Assembly: GCF_004116465.1 (NCBI RefSeq)
Contig: NZ_PDJV01000009.1
Coordinates: forward strand, 86,160 to 150,159
From: Arcobacter sp. F2176
GTDB taxonomy: Bacteria > Campylobacterota > Campylobacteria > Campylobacterales > Arcobacteraceae
DNA: 64,000 nucleotides
Reading direction: 5' to 3'
Made by a program: the position numbers and the translations under genes. The notes under the pieces were generated by a model. It did not search any database, was not told the DNA's origin, and saw nothing but the letters and a program-made list of their open reading frames with translations. Below, one piece after another: positions 33,620-41,208 of this stretch. Positions within the stretch are counted from its first letter, which is position 1. Each line of letters opens with the position of its first letter.

Positions 33620-33655
33620 GTTAAATTAAAGTAGAAGTTTCTACTTTAATTTAAC
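33620..33655. terminator. Perfect 17-bp inverted repeat at the end of the BamB-like gene
   Basis: Left arm 33620-33636 and right arm 33639-33655 are exact reverse complements (GTTAAATTAAAGTAGAA) with a 2-base spacer. The stop codon and last five codons of the minus-strand gene lie in one arm. Probably an intrinsic or bidirectional terminator, although no long U-tract follows. Confidence 0.6.
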
Positions 33656-34612
33656 ATATTCATCGTTGATATACATAGTATCTCCAAAAACTATCACTTT
33701 ATCTTCTTCGTCAAAAGAAAAATCATATATTTTATCAGTTTTAAAATCATCTGAGATATTTATCATATATCCTTGAGATTCTAAGGCATATAAAGAATCA
33801 CCATAAGCTAAGGCATAAAATTTAGCAAATTTGTATTTTTTTCTATTCATTACATTTAGTGAAATATCAGTTTTAATAATTTGACCATCAATTGTTGCTA
33901 AATAGATATCTTTTCCATGTGCAATAATATCACTTAAATCATATTGTTTGATATTTAAAATACCATCTCCAACAGAGATAACTTTTTTTGAACTTGCTGC
34001 TATAAGAGTGTCATTTACTACATTTAAGTAAATAATATTATTAAATTGACTATCTGCATCAACAATGATATTTCTAACTACTTTGTAGTTTTGTGCAGAA
34101 ACAACTAAAATCTTACCATCTAATGTTGGAAATAAAATAAGATTTTGCATAAAATAAGGCGCTGCAATTCTTGTATCATTTGCTAAAGATTTTGTTAAAT
34201 ACTCTTTAAAAATGATTTTCCCATCTCTTAAGTCATAAGCCATAATTGAATTATCACTATTTACTATTGCTAAAATATCATCTTTTAGCGATGCTGCAAC
34301 AACAGCTGTATTTGTAACTATCTCTTTTTTATCAACATAAATTTTATCTTTTATATTTGTTGAAAGTACTTTTCCTTCACTTAGGTTTAAGAATTGAAAA
34401 CCTTCAGGCATTTTTATACTTGAAACCCCTTGTGCACTAATAAATTGCCCATTATCTAAAGTTGCACCATCTCTATTAAATGAGACAATGTATGAATCAA
34501 TAGATTTAGTACTTTTATTAAAAGACAAAGTATCTTCTGGTTCAAAATATTGCTTTTTAGAACAAGCAGAAAATAGAATGATTGCTGAAATTAAAATTAA
34601 TAAATGTCTCAT
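33641..34612 (-). CDS. PQQ-like beta-propeller lipoprotein (BamB-like)
   Basis: A 323-residue lipoprotein with lipobox FSAC, lipidated cysteine at 17. The body shows repeating beta-propeller blades with the pattern hydrophobic-DG-x-I (DGKIIFKEYL, LDGKILVVSA, IDGQIIKTDIS) typical of WD/PQQ-like BamB proteins. BamB is a peripheral lipoprotein of the outer-membrane protein assembly complex. It follows a YfgM-like gene 9 bases away, in the same order as E. coli yfgM-bamB, which supports the BamB role. The sequence is diverged, with fewer blades' motifs than enterobacterial BamB. Ends in a long hairpin. Confidence 0.72.
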   Translation of the reverse strand: MRHLLILISAIILFSACSKKQYFEPEDTLSFNKSTKSIDSYIVSFNRDGATLDNGQFISAQGVSSIKMPEGFQFLNLSEGKVLSTNIKDKIYVDKKEIVTNTAVVAASLKDDILAIVNSDNSIMAYDLRDGKIIFKEYLTKSLANDTRIAAPYFMQNLILFPTLDGKILVVSAQNYKVVRNIIVDADSQFNNIIYLNVVNDTLIAASSKKVISVGDGILNIKQYDLSDIIAHGKDIYLATIDGQIIKTDISLNVMNRKKYKFAKFYALAYGDSLYALESQGYMINISDDFKTDKIYDFSFDEEDKVIVFGDTMYINDEYVKLK

Positions 34613-34621
34613 TATATACCT

Positions 34622-35200
34622 TTATTTTGTGATTAAGTAATGATTTAGTAAAGCAACTAAATCTTTAACTTGTGATGTTTCAGGGATCAATTTTAAAGCA
34701 TCTTTTGATTCTTTATATTTCCCATTCTCTGCTAGAATTAATGCTTTATTAAATATCGCAAACTCTTTTAATAAAAAATTATTTTCCATTGAAAGATCAC
34801 CTAATTTATTTACATTTTGTTCTTTCATGGCTTTTTCATATGCATATAATTCTTTAAAAAATTTAGCATTGATAGAAATATCTTTTTTATTATCTCTTTG
34901 ACTATAAAGAACTATATCATGCAGATTTGTATTAAGCCCTTTTAGCGTCTCTAATGCTTTCTCATCATTTGGATTTTTCAATAATTCTTGAAAAACAATG
35001 TTTGCTTTTGCCGTATTTTGTTCTTTAAAATATGAAGTAAGATACATAGCTACTATTGCAAGTATAATTATCACAACAGCCGATATTATTATAAGTTTAT
35101 ATTTTTTGAAAATTCTTTCAACTCTAACAAAGCTTTCTAGGAATTTTTCTTCACTACTAAGCCCCTCTTTTACGAAATCCATATTGTCTTTTAAACTCAT
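34622..35200 (-). CDS. YfgM-like membrane-anchored protein
   Basis: A 192-residue protein with a cytoplasmic N-terminal stretch (about 1-34), one transmembrane helix (YKLIIISAVVIIILAIVAMYL, about 34-54) and a helical TPR-like domain (FKELYAYEKAM, KALILAENGKYKESKDALKLIP). This is the topology of YfgM, an inner-membrane partner of the SecYEG/PpiD chaperone system, encoded before bamB in E. coli. Here it is likewise directly upstream of a BamB-like lipoprotein gene, with probable co-transcription. Family assignment rests on topology and context. Divergent from ctpA. Confidence 0.7.
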   Translation of the reverse strand: MSLKDNMDFVKEGLSSEEKFLESFVRVERIFKKYKLIIISAVVIIILAIVAMYLTSYFKEQNTAKANIVFQELLKNPNDEKALETLKGLNTNLHDIVLYSQRDNKKDISINAKFFKELYAYEKAMKEQNVNKLGDLSMENNFLLKEFAIFNKALILAENGKYKESKDALKLIPETSQVKDLVALLNHYLITK

Positions 35201-35308
35201 TGATTAACCTTATAAAAAATTAGTTATAAGTGTACAAAAATTTTCATAAAATCTTACTTTTATAAAAAGTTCTATATAATACAAACCTATTAAAGCACTG
35301 GGGTTAAA

Positions 35309-36607
35309 ATGAATAAGTTTATATTATCAATTATAGTTTTAGTTATTTCACTGAATTTTTTGCACGCTGATGTAAAAGCAGATAAAAAAGAAGAACAAAG
35401 TAGATTTGAGTCTTTGTCTAAATTAACAAATGTTATTGGCACTGTAGAAAAATATTATGTAGATGATTTAAAATTACAAGAAATCGTAAATAAGGCATTA
35501 AAAGGTTTAATGCAAGAATTGGATGCACATTCAACATATATGGATAAAAAGTATTTCAAAGAAATGCAAATCCAAACTGATGGTGAATTTGGTGGATTAG
35601 GAATTACTGTTGGAATGAGAGATGGAGCATTGACTGTTATTTCACCAATTGATGGAACTCCTGCATATGAAGCTGGTATTAAATCAGAAGATATTATTTT
35701 AAAAATTGATGATAAATCAACTTTAAATATGAGTTTAGATGAAGCGGTAAGTTTAATGAGAGGAAAACCTAAAACTCCAATAACACTTACTGTTGTTAGA
35801 AAAGCAGAGAGAAAACCTTTAGAAATAAAGATTGTAAGGGATATTATTAAAATAGAATCTGTAAAAACAAAAACTATTGGAAAAGATATTTTATACCTAA
35901 GAGTTACAAGTTTTGACAAAAATGTTGTAGATGGATTAACTAAGGCAATCAAAGATGCTAAAGCTATTAAAGGAATTATTTTAGACTTAAGAAATAATCC
36001 AGGTGGATTATTAACTCAAGCAATAGGAACAACTGATTTATTTGTAGACAAAGGAATCATAGTTTCACAAAAAGGTAGAGATGCTTCAAGTGAAGAAACT
36101 TTTAATGCAAACTATTCAAAAACATTGACAAGAGTACCATTAATAGTTTTAGTAAATGGTGGTAGTGCATCTGCTTCAGAGATTGTAAGTGGTGCGTTAC
36201 AAGATCATAAAAGAGCAATTTTAGTTGGAGAAAAAACTTTTGGAAAAGGTTCTGTTCAAGTTGTATTACCAATTACTTCTGATAAGAGTGAAGCTATTAA
36301 ATTAACTATTGCAAAATATTACTTACCAAGTGGTAGAACAATCCAAGCAACAGGTATTACTCCTGATGTTATTTCTTATCCAGGTGAAGCTGTAAAAGCT
36401 CCAGATATGGATTTTATGATAAAAGAAGCTGATTTAAAAAAACATTTAAAAAGTGAATTAGAAAAAGTTGATGGAAAAGAAAAAGAAGTAAAAAAAGAAG
36501 TAAAAAAAGATGATGCAAAAATCATTACAGATGAAGATCTATTTAAAGATAATCAACTAAAAACCGGTGTTGATATATTAAAAAGTTTAATAATTACAAA
36601 TAAATAG
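35309..36607 (+). CDS. ctpA: Carboxy-terminal processing protease (S41 family)
   Basis: A 432-residue protease with signal peptide (about 1-20, ending LHAD), a PDZ domain (about 85-165, GGLGITVGMRDG and GIKSEDIILKIDD) and an S41 tail-specific protease domain. The catalytic serine is in GGSASASEIVSGAL and the lysine in GEKTFGKGSVQ. A lysine/glutamate-rich linker near the C-terminus (EKVDGKEKEVKKEVKKD) is typical of campylobacterotal CtpA. It cleaves periplasmic protein C-termini. ATG at 35309 has GGGGTT upstream. The next gene purC starts 28 bases downstream, so they may be co-transcribed. Confidence 0.94.
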   Translation: MNKFILSIIVLVISLNFLHADVKADKKEEQSRFESLSKLTNVIGTVEKYYVDDLKLQEIVNKALKGLMQELDAHSTYMDKKYFKEMQIQTDGEFGGLGITVGMRDGALTVISPIDGTPAYEAGIKSEDIILKIDDKSTLNMSLDEAVSLMRGKPKTPITLTVVRKAERKPLEIKIVRDIIKIESVKTKTIGKDILYLRVTSFDKNVVDGLTKAIKDAKAIKGIILDLRNNPGGLLTQAIGTTDLFVDKGIIVSQKGRDASSEETFNANYSKTLTRVPLIVLVNGGSASASEIVSGALQDHKRAILVGEKTFGKGSVQVVLPITSDKSEAIKLTIAKYYLPSGRTIQATGITPDVISYPGEAVKAPDMDFMIKEADLKKHLKSELEKVDGKEKEVKKEVKKDDAKIITDEDLFKDNQLKTGVDILKSLIITNK

Positions 36608-36634
36608 TAATAAAATATAAGTAAAGGAAAATAA

Positions 36635-37603
36635 ATGAATATTAGTGATATTGTAGCTCTTGGTCTTTGGCCACAATCAAAGAAAACAACTACACAAAAA
36701 GGTATTGCACAATTAGAAGATTTAGGTTATAACCTATTTTATATTGGTAAAAATGCTGATCTTTATACTTGCCCAGGAGATGGAGCAAAAGTATTACTTG
36801 TAAGAAGTGATAGATGTTCAGTATTTGATATTCCTTTAAATTTAGAGATTGAAGAAAAGGGAGTTTGGCAAACAGCTATTTCAAATAGTGGAGCTAAATT
36901 TGCAAATAAAGCAGGTATAAGAACAGCTGTTTTATCTGAAAATGTAGACCCTACTTTAAGTATAGCACCAAGATGCCAAATAATGGAGTTGTGCAAAGCC
37001 TTAGAAGCTGAAATTGATGGAGATGTTGTACAGTTTGAATTTATTTTTAGAAACTATTTAACAGGTTCTTTATTTGAAGCTACAAAAAGTGGTAATGATC
37101 CTTATGGTTTAAATTTATCATCAGATTTAAATGAGTGGCATAAATTTGAAACTCCAATCTTTACTCCAACTACAAAAGGTGTAAAAGATATTCCTCTAAA
37201 CTCGGCAAGTGTAAGAGAAAAATTTCCTGAAATTATCTCTAGTTTAGAAAGACTTTTTAAAGAGTTTACTCAATATGCACAAGATAATGGCATAGTTGTT
37301 GTAGATACAAAACTTGAAGTATTTGTGAATGCAAAAGGTGAATGGATTTTAGGTGATGAGATTTTAACTCCAGAGAGTTCAAGATTTATCTCAAAAGAGA
37401 ACTTTGATGCTAAAAACTTTATCTCAATGGATAAACAAATTCTTAGAAACTTTGCTAAAGAAAACAATTGGAAAGAAAAAGCAAAAGATTTAAAAGCTGG
37501 GGAAAAATTGAATGTTGAAGTTCCTGATTCTATAAAGAATGAGGTTTTAAATGGATATAAAACTATCCATAACAGATTAAGCAGTAGCATTATTAAGAAA
37601 TAG
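36635..37603 (+). CDS. purC: Phosphoribosylaminoimidazole-succinocarboxamide synthase
   Basis: A 322-residue SAICAR synthetase of purine synthesis step 7. Recognisable parts: KNADLYTCPGDGAKVLLVRSDR (the strand aligned with GKVRDIY-type starts of the family), EFIFRNYLTGSLFE, FETPIFTPTTK, VVVDTKLEVFVN and LGDEILTPESSRF. It is longer than the E. coli enzyme (237 aa), as in eukaryotic-like and other bacterial forms. A short hairpin (37601-37620) overlaps its stop. It precedes purS and purQ, forming a purine operon. Confidence 0.92.
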   Translation: MNISDIVALGLWPQSKKTTTQKGIAQLEDLGYNLFYIGKNADLYTCPGDGAKVLLVRSDRCSVFDIPLNLEIEEKGVWQTAISNSGAKFANKAGIRTAVLSENVDPTLSIAPRCQIMELCKALEAEIDGDVVQFEFIFRNYLTGSLFEATKSGNDPYGLNLSSDLNEWHKFETPIFTPTTKGVKDIPLNSASVREKFPEIISSLERLFKEFTQYAQDNGIVVVDTKLEVFVNAKGEWILGDEILTPESSRFISKENFDAKNFISMDKQILRNFAKENNWKEKAKDLKAGEKLNVEVPDSIKNEVLNGYKTIHNRLSSSIIKK

Positions 37604-37620
37604 TTTTTTTAGAAAAACTA
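37601..37620 (+). terminator. Small hairpin after purC
   Basis: TAGTTTTT and AAAAACTA form a perfect 8-bp stem with a 4-base loop, starting at the purC stop. No U-tract follows, so it may not stop transcription into purS. Confidence 0.3.
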
Positions 37621-37670
37621 CTTCAGCTAGTTTTAGATATAATCGCAAAAATATAAATTGAAGGTAATAA

Positions 37671-37916
37671 ATGAAAGCAATCGTAAATGTAGCGTTAAAA
37701 CAAGGTGTTTTAGATGATCAAGGTAAAGCAACACACCATGCGTTAGACACTTTAGGATTTAAAGAAGTTGTTAAAGATGTAAGAATTGGAAAACAAATTA
37801 TTTTAGAATTAAATTCTAGCTCAAAAGAAGAAGCACAAATTGAAGTTACAAAAATGTGTGAAAAATTACTAGCTAATACTGTAATTGAAGATTACAATAT
37901 TACAATTACTGAGTAG
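37671..37916 (+). CDS. purS: Phosphoribosylformylglycinamidine synthase subunit PurS
   Basis: An 81-residue PurS with the diagnostic start MKAIVNVALKQGVLDDQGKATHHALDTLGF and VRIGKQIILEL. It is a small bridging subunit of the three-part FGAM synthase (PurS-PurQ-PurL). ATG at 37671 with AAGG about eight bases upstream. It is followed by purQ with a 4-base intergenic gap; purL is not in the window. Confidence 0.95.
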   Translation: MKAIVNVALKQGVLDDQGKATHHALDTLGFKEVVKDVRIGKQIILELNSSSKEEAQIEVTKMCEKLLANTVIEDYNITITE

Positions 37917-37920
37917 AATT

Positions 37921-38595
37921 ATGAATGTAGCAGTATTACAATTTCCAGGTACAAATTGTGAGTATGATACAAAATATGCATTTGAAAAATTAGGTGCTAA
38001 TGTTCAAATTATATGGCATAAAGAGAGTACATTACCCCAAAATGTTGATTTAATAGTTATTCCAGGTGGATTTTCTTATGGTGATTATTTAAGATCAGGT
38101 GCGATTGCAAGATTTGCAAATATTATGGAATCAGTAAAAGAGTATGCAGCAAATGGTGGAAAGATTTTAGGTATTTGTAATGGTTTCCAGATTTTACTTG
38201 AAGCTGGACTTCTTCCGGGTGCTATGAAAAGAAATAGTTCATTACATTTTATTTCAAAATATAACCATTTAAAAGTAATAAACAATAACAATAAATTTCT
38301 TAATAAATTAAAAGTAAATGATGTAGTTAATATCCCAATTGCACATCATGATGGAAATTATTTTATTGATGCAAATGGATTAAAAGAGCTTGAAGAAAAT
38401 GATCAAATATTGTTAAAATATTGTGATGAAAAAGGGAACCTTTCAAATGTAAATGGTTCTGTTTCAAATATTGCAGGTATTTGTAATAAAGAAAAAAATA
38501 TTTATGGACTTATGCCTCATCCTGAAAGAGCAATTGAAACACTTCTTGGATGTGATGATGGTGTTAAGATGCTAGAAGGTTTTTTAAATAATTAA
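37921..38595 (+). CDS. purQ: Phosphoribosylformylglycinamidine synthase subunit PurQ
   Basis: A 224-residue class I glutamine amidotransferase that supplies ammonia to PurL. It starts MNVAVLQFPGTNCEYD; the nucleophile cysteine is in KILGICNGFQILLEAGLLPG (oxyanion strand), and the catalytic His-Glu is in LMPHPERA. Start chosen at the ATG at 37921, immediately after the purS stop; an upstream in-frame ATG at 37885 lies inside purS and adds a non-homologous leader. An 11-bp hairpin covers its stop. Confidence 0.95.
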   Translation: MNVAVLQFPGTNCEYDTKYAFEKLGANVQIIWHKESTLPQNVDLIVIPGGFSYGDYLRSGAIARFANIMESVKEYAANGGKILGICNGFQILLEAGLLPGAMKRNSSLHFISKYNHLKVINNNNKFLNKLKVNDVVNIPIAHHDGNYFIDANGLKELEENDQILLKYCDEKGNLSNVNGSVSNIAGICNKEKNIYGLMPHPERAIETLLGCDDGVKMLEGFLNN

Positions 38596-38617
38596 GAAGT
38601 AGTTTTCTACTTCTTAA
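38592..38617 (+). terminator. Perfect hairpin after purQ
   Basis: TTAAGAAGTAG and CTACTTCTTAA, 11-bp arms with a TTTT loop, spanning the purQ stop. Five As, not Ts, follow on the plus strand, so it may terminate minus-strand RNA or stabilise the 3' end. Confidence 0.45.
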
Positions 38618-38630
38618 AAATAGGAAAAAT

Positions 38631-39830
38631 ATGAAGAATATTTTTTATTTACTACTCATTTCACTTACATTATTCGCAAATGAATCACAAAATAGTACTG
38701 AGCTAACTAACACTGAAACTTCGGTTTTTGATGCTAATAATAGCACTAAAGCAGAAGAATTAAAACCAGATTATTATCAAGAAATAATAAAGCCAGATGC
38801 ACAAGATATATCAGCAGAAAAAAATATATACCTAAGTTATAAATCTTTTCCAAACAATATTTTCAAAAATCAAAGATTTGAAATTATTTTAAAAGCAATA
38901 ATAACAAGTGATGATTATGACAGAATAGAAACAAGGTTTATTAATTCAAAAAATATGAATGTAATAAATCCTCAATCTCCTTGGACAGAAGTTGAAGATA
39001 AAACCTTTGAAAATATGTTCTATTTCAAAGCAAGTCAATCAGATTTTGCAATACCAACTTTTCAAGTTGCGATATATAAAAGTAATGTTTTAATTGAAGT
39101 TGAAAATATACAAGCAAAAAAAGTTTCTTTCACAGAAATTGGTAAAAATATAGAAAATTTTTCTTCAATAATTGCAAAGAATTTAGTAATAAATGCTTAT
39201 AAAACAAAACAATATAATAATGACGAATTAATCACAATTATGGACATTAATGCAAATGAATCAAATTTGGAAGATTTTTATATAAAAAATGTAAAAGAAC
39301 AAGGAGTATCGAGTATTGATGATAAATATCCTGAACAAAATTTATTATACTATTTAGTTTTACCTGTTCATACTAAAAAGATTGATTTTTCTTATTATAA
39401 TAGTGATCAGAAAAAATTTATAACTATCAATATTCCAATTGTATTGGAAAATGAACTAGTAAGTACACAAACAGATTTAAATCCAAATAAAAGTAATATC
39501 TTATTTTACAAAAGAGTCGTTTTTGGAAGTTTATTTGTATTGTTTTTTATAATATATATTTGGAAGAGAAAAAAAATTTATTTAATTATTGCATTAATAA
39601 GTGCCATTATATTACTTCTTTATTCTATTCCTAATAAAACAAAAATATTAAAAAAGGATAGTTATATTTATATTCTTCCTACAAAAAAATCAACTATTTT
39701 CCAAAAAACTGATAAAGAATATGAAGTGAAAGTTTCTATTAAAAGAGGTGACTTTGTAAAGGTTATTTTAGGAGAAGGCGATAAAAGTATGATTGGATGG
39801 GTTAAAGAAAATGATCTTAGCAAGAATTAG
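38631..39830 (+). CDS. Hypothetical membrane protein with periplasmic region, two TM helices and C-terminal SH3-like domain
   Basis: A 399-residue protein I do not recognise by family name. A signal peptide (about 1-16, LTLFANES) is followed by a threonine/asparagine-rich linker, then a beta-rich periplasmic region (about 65-285) with a BatD-like flavour: KNQRFEIILKAIITSDDYDRIE, FKASQSDFAIPTFQVAIY. Two adjacent transmembrane helices lie at about 305-345 (VVFGSLFVLFFIIYIWKRKK, IYLIIALISAIILLLYSIP), followed by an SH3-like module (KDSYIYILPTKKSTIFQ, GDFVKVILGEG, GWVKENDL). It is expressed with plsC, which begins inside its last codons, so a link to the envelope is likely. Confidence 0.7.
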   Translation: MKNIFYLLLISLTLFANESQNSTELTNTETSVFDANNSTKAEELKPDYYQEIIKPDAQDISAEKNIYLSYKSFPNNIFKNQRFEIILKAIITSDDYDRIETRFINSKNMNVINPQSPWTEVEDKTFENMFYFKASQSDFAIPTFQVAIYKSNVLIEVENIQAKKVSFTEIGKNIENFSSIIAKNLVINAYKTKQYNNDELITIMDINANESNLEDFYIKNVKEQGVSSIDDKYPEQNLLYYLVLPVHTKKIDFSYYNSDQKKFITINIPIVLENELVSTQTDLNPNKSNILFYKRVVFGSLFVLFFIIYIWKRKKIYLIIALISAIILLLYSIPNKTKILKKDSYIYILPTKKSTIFQKTDKEYEVKVSIKRGDFVKVILGEGDKSMIGWVKENDLSKN

Positions 39831-40500
39831 AGGAATAATTGTATTAATACAATTTACAATTAGTGTTGCATTTGTTGTTATTGGGATGTATACTTTTAGA
39901 AATCATGTACACAAAATTATAAAACTTTGGATGAGACTTCAAATATATTTTTTAGGTATCACTTTTGAACAAGTTGGAAAAATGGATGAAACATGTGATA
40001 TGGTAATTATGAATCATCAAAGTTTATTAGACATCATTGTAATAGAACACCTTCATAATAAACACTTAGCTTGGGTAGGTAAAAAAGAGATTACAAATCT
40101 AATCTTTTTTGGTCATATTATGAAAGCTCCAGACATGATTACTATTGATAGAGAAAATAAAACTGGTTTGTTAAAACTAATAAAAGATGCAAAAGATAGA
40201 TTATCTAAAAATAGACCAATCGCTATTTTCCCTGAAGGTACAAGAGGTGATGGTAAAACTATGGGCTCTTTTAAACCAGGAGCTGCAATGGTTGCAAACA
40301 AGTTAAACTTACGCGTACAACCATTAATAATAATAAATACAAAAAATATTCTTGATTCCCAAAAACTTGATGCAAATCCTGGTATTGTGAAGATTATCTA
40401 TTTAGAACCAGTTCAAGCAGATAAATCGACTAATTGGTACAAAGACACAGAAGAAAAAATGAGAGAAATATTATCAATAGAAATGAAAAAAGAGCTCTAA
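39811..40500 (+). CDS. plsC: 1-acyl-sn-glycerol-3-phosphate acyltransferase
   Basis: A 229-residue PlsC: an N-terminal membrane anchor (about residues 5-27), the acyltransferase motif I NHQSLLD (HxxxxD type: H-Q-S-L-L-D), motif III FPEGTRG and PLIIINTK. It acylates lysophosphatidate to phosphatidate in phospholipid synthesis. Start taken as ATG 39811; an in-frame TTG at 39793 would add six residues. It overlaps the preceding gene by 20 bases and its stop overlaps the crcB start (TAATG). Confidence 0.93.
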   Translation: MILARIRGIIVLIQFTISVAFVVIGMYTFRNHVHKIIKLWMRLQIYFLGITFEQVGKMDETCDMVIMNHQSLLDIIVIEHLHNKHLAWVGKKEITNLIFFGHIMKAPDMITIDRENKTGLLKLIKDAKDRLSKNRPIAIFPEGTRGDGKTMGSFKPGAAMVANKLNLRVQPLIIINTKNILDSQKLDANPGIVKIIYLEPVQADKSTNWYKDTEEKMREILSIEMKKEL

Positions 40501-40886
40501 TGACATTATCATGGCAAACAATTTTAGCAGTTGGATGTGGAGGCTTTTTTGGGGCAATTTCTAGGGTTTATATAACTCATAATATGAATTTATCTATGAA
40601 GTCAGAATTTCCTTGGGGCGTTTTAACTGTGAATGTTGTAGGAAGTTTCATTATTGGCGTTTTATTTGCAATTTTTTTACATTACACAGTTTCAGATACT
40701 TTGAAATCTTTTTTAACTACAGGTTTTTTAGGAGCCTTTACTACTTATTCAACTTTCGCAATTGAGAGTTACTTTTTGCTTAATACTTCAATTTTTCTTG
40801 CAACTACAAGTATGTTCTTAAATCTTTTTGGGACAATCGTAGCAGCTGGTGGAGGATATAAACTTATTCACTTTTTGCTTAGATAA
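40500..40886 (+). CDS. crcB: Fluoride channel CrcB/Fluc
   Basis: A 128-residue membrane protein with four transmembrane helices. Family sequences: AVGCGGFFGAISRVYI, PWGVLTVNVVGSFIIGVL (the conserved N-x-x-G pore motif) and TTGFLGAFTTYSTFAIE. It forms a dual-topology dimer that exports fluoride. Start at the ATG at 40500, overlapping the plsC stop by one base; the longer frame upstream is a shadow of plsC. I see no fluoride riboswitch. Confidence 0.94.
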   Translation: MTLSWQTILAVGCGGFFGAISRVYITHNMNLSMKSEFPWGVLTVNVVGSFIIGVLFAIFLHYTVSDTLKSFLTTGFLGAFTTYSTFAIESYFLLNTSIFLATTSMFLNLFGTIVAAGGGYKLIHFLLR

Positions 40887-40908
40887 ATAAGTGCAATTTA
40901 TTTAAGGA

Positions 40909-40938
40909 TTAAGAAGATATAATATCCTCTTAATTTTA
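40909..40938 (+). terminator. Terminator after crcB
   Basis: TTAAGAAGATAT pairs with ATATCCTCTTAA (11 of 12) around one base, then TTTTATG. It separates the plsC-crcB unit from tatA. Confidence 0.5.
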
Positions 40939-40964
40939 TGACAAGTTCAATATAGGAGAATACT

Positions 40965-41198
40965 ATGGGTATGCCAGGTGGTATGGAATGGATATTAATT
41001 GCGTTGGTTGTTTTATTACTTTTTGGTGGTAAAAAAATACCAGAATTAGCAAAAGGTTTAGGTTCAGGAATCAAAAACTTTAAAAAAGCAGTTAAAGAAG
41101 ACGATGAAGAAGAAGTAGTTAAAACTGATAAAGCAGATGAAATAGAAGATAAAAAAGCTGAAAAATCAGTTAATGCAGAAGATACAAAAAAAGTTTAG
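40965..41198 (+). CDS. tatA: Twin-arginine translocase subunit TatA/E
   Basis: A 77-residue TatA: an N-terminal transmembrane helix ([21 protein letters not shown]), the hinge [17 protein letters not shown], and a charged amphipathic, lysine/aspartate-rich C-tail. It forms the pore of the Tat system for folded proteins. The first 4-5 residues (GMPGG) are glycine-rich. ATG at 40965 with GGAG upstream. It precedes argS by 10 bases, an arrangement also known in Campylobacter jejuni. Confidence 0.95.
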   Translation: MGMPGGMEWILIALVVLLLFGGKKIPELAKGLGSGIKNFKKAVKEDDEEEVVKTDKADEIEDKKAEKSVNAEDTKKV

Positions 41199-41208
41199 GG
41201 ATTAGTAG

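Noticed and set aside
35455..35952. 165-codon antisense ORF in ctpA
   Set aside because: Long antisense frames are common opposite AT-rich genes lacking TTA/CTA/TCA codons in one phase; the plus-strand protease motifs are decisive.
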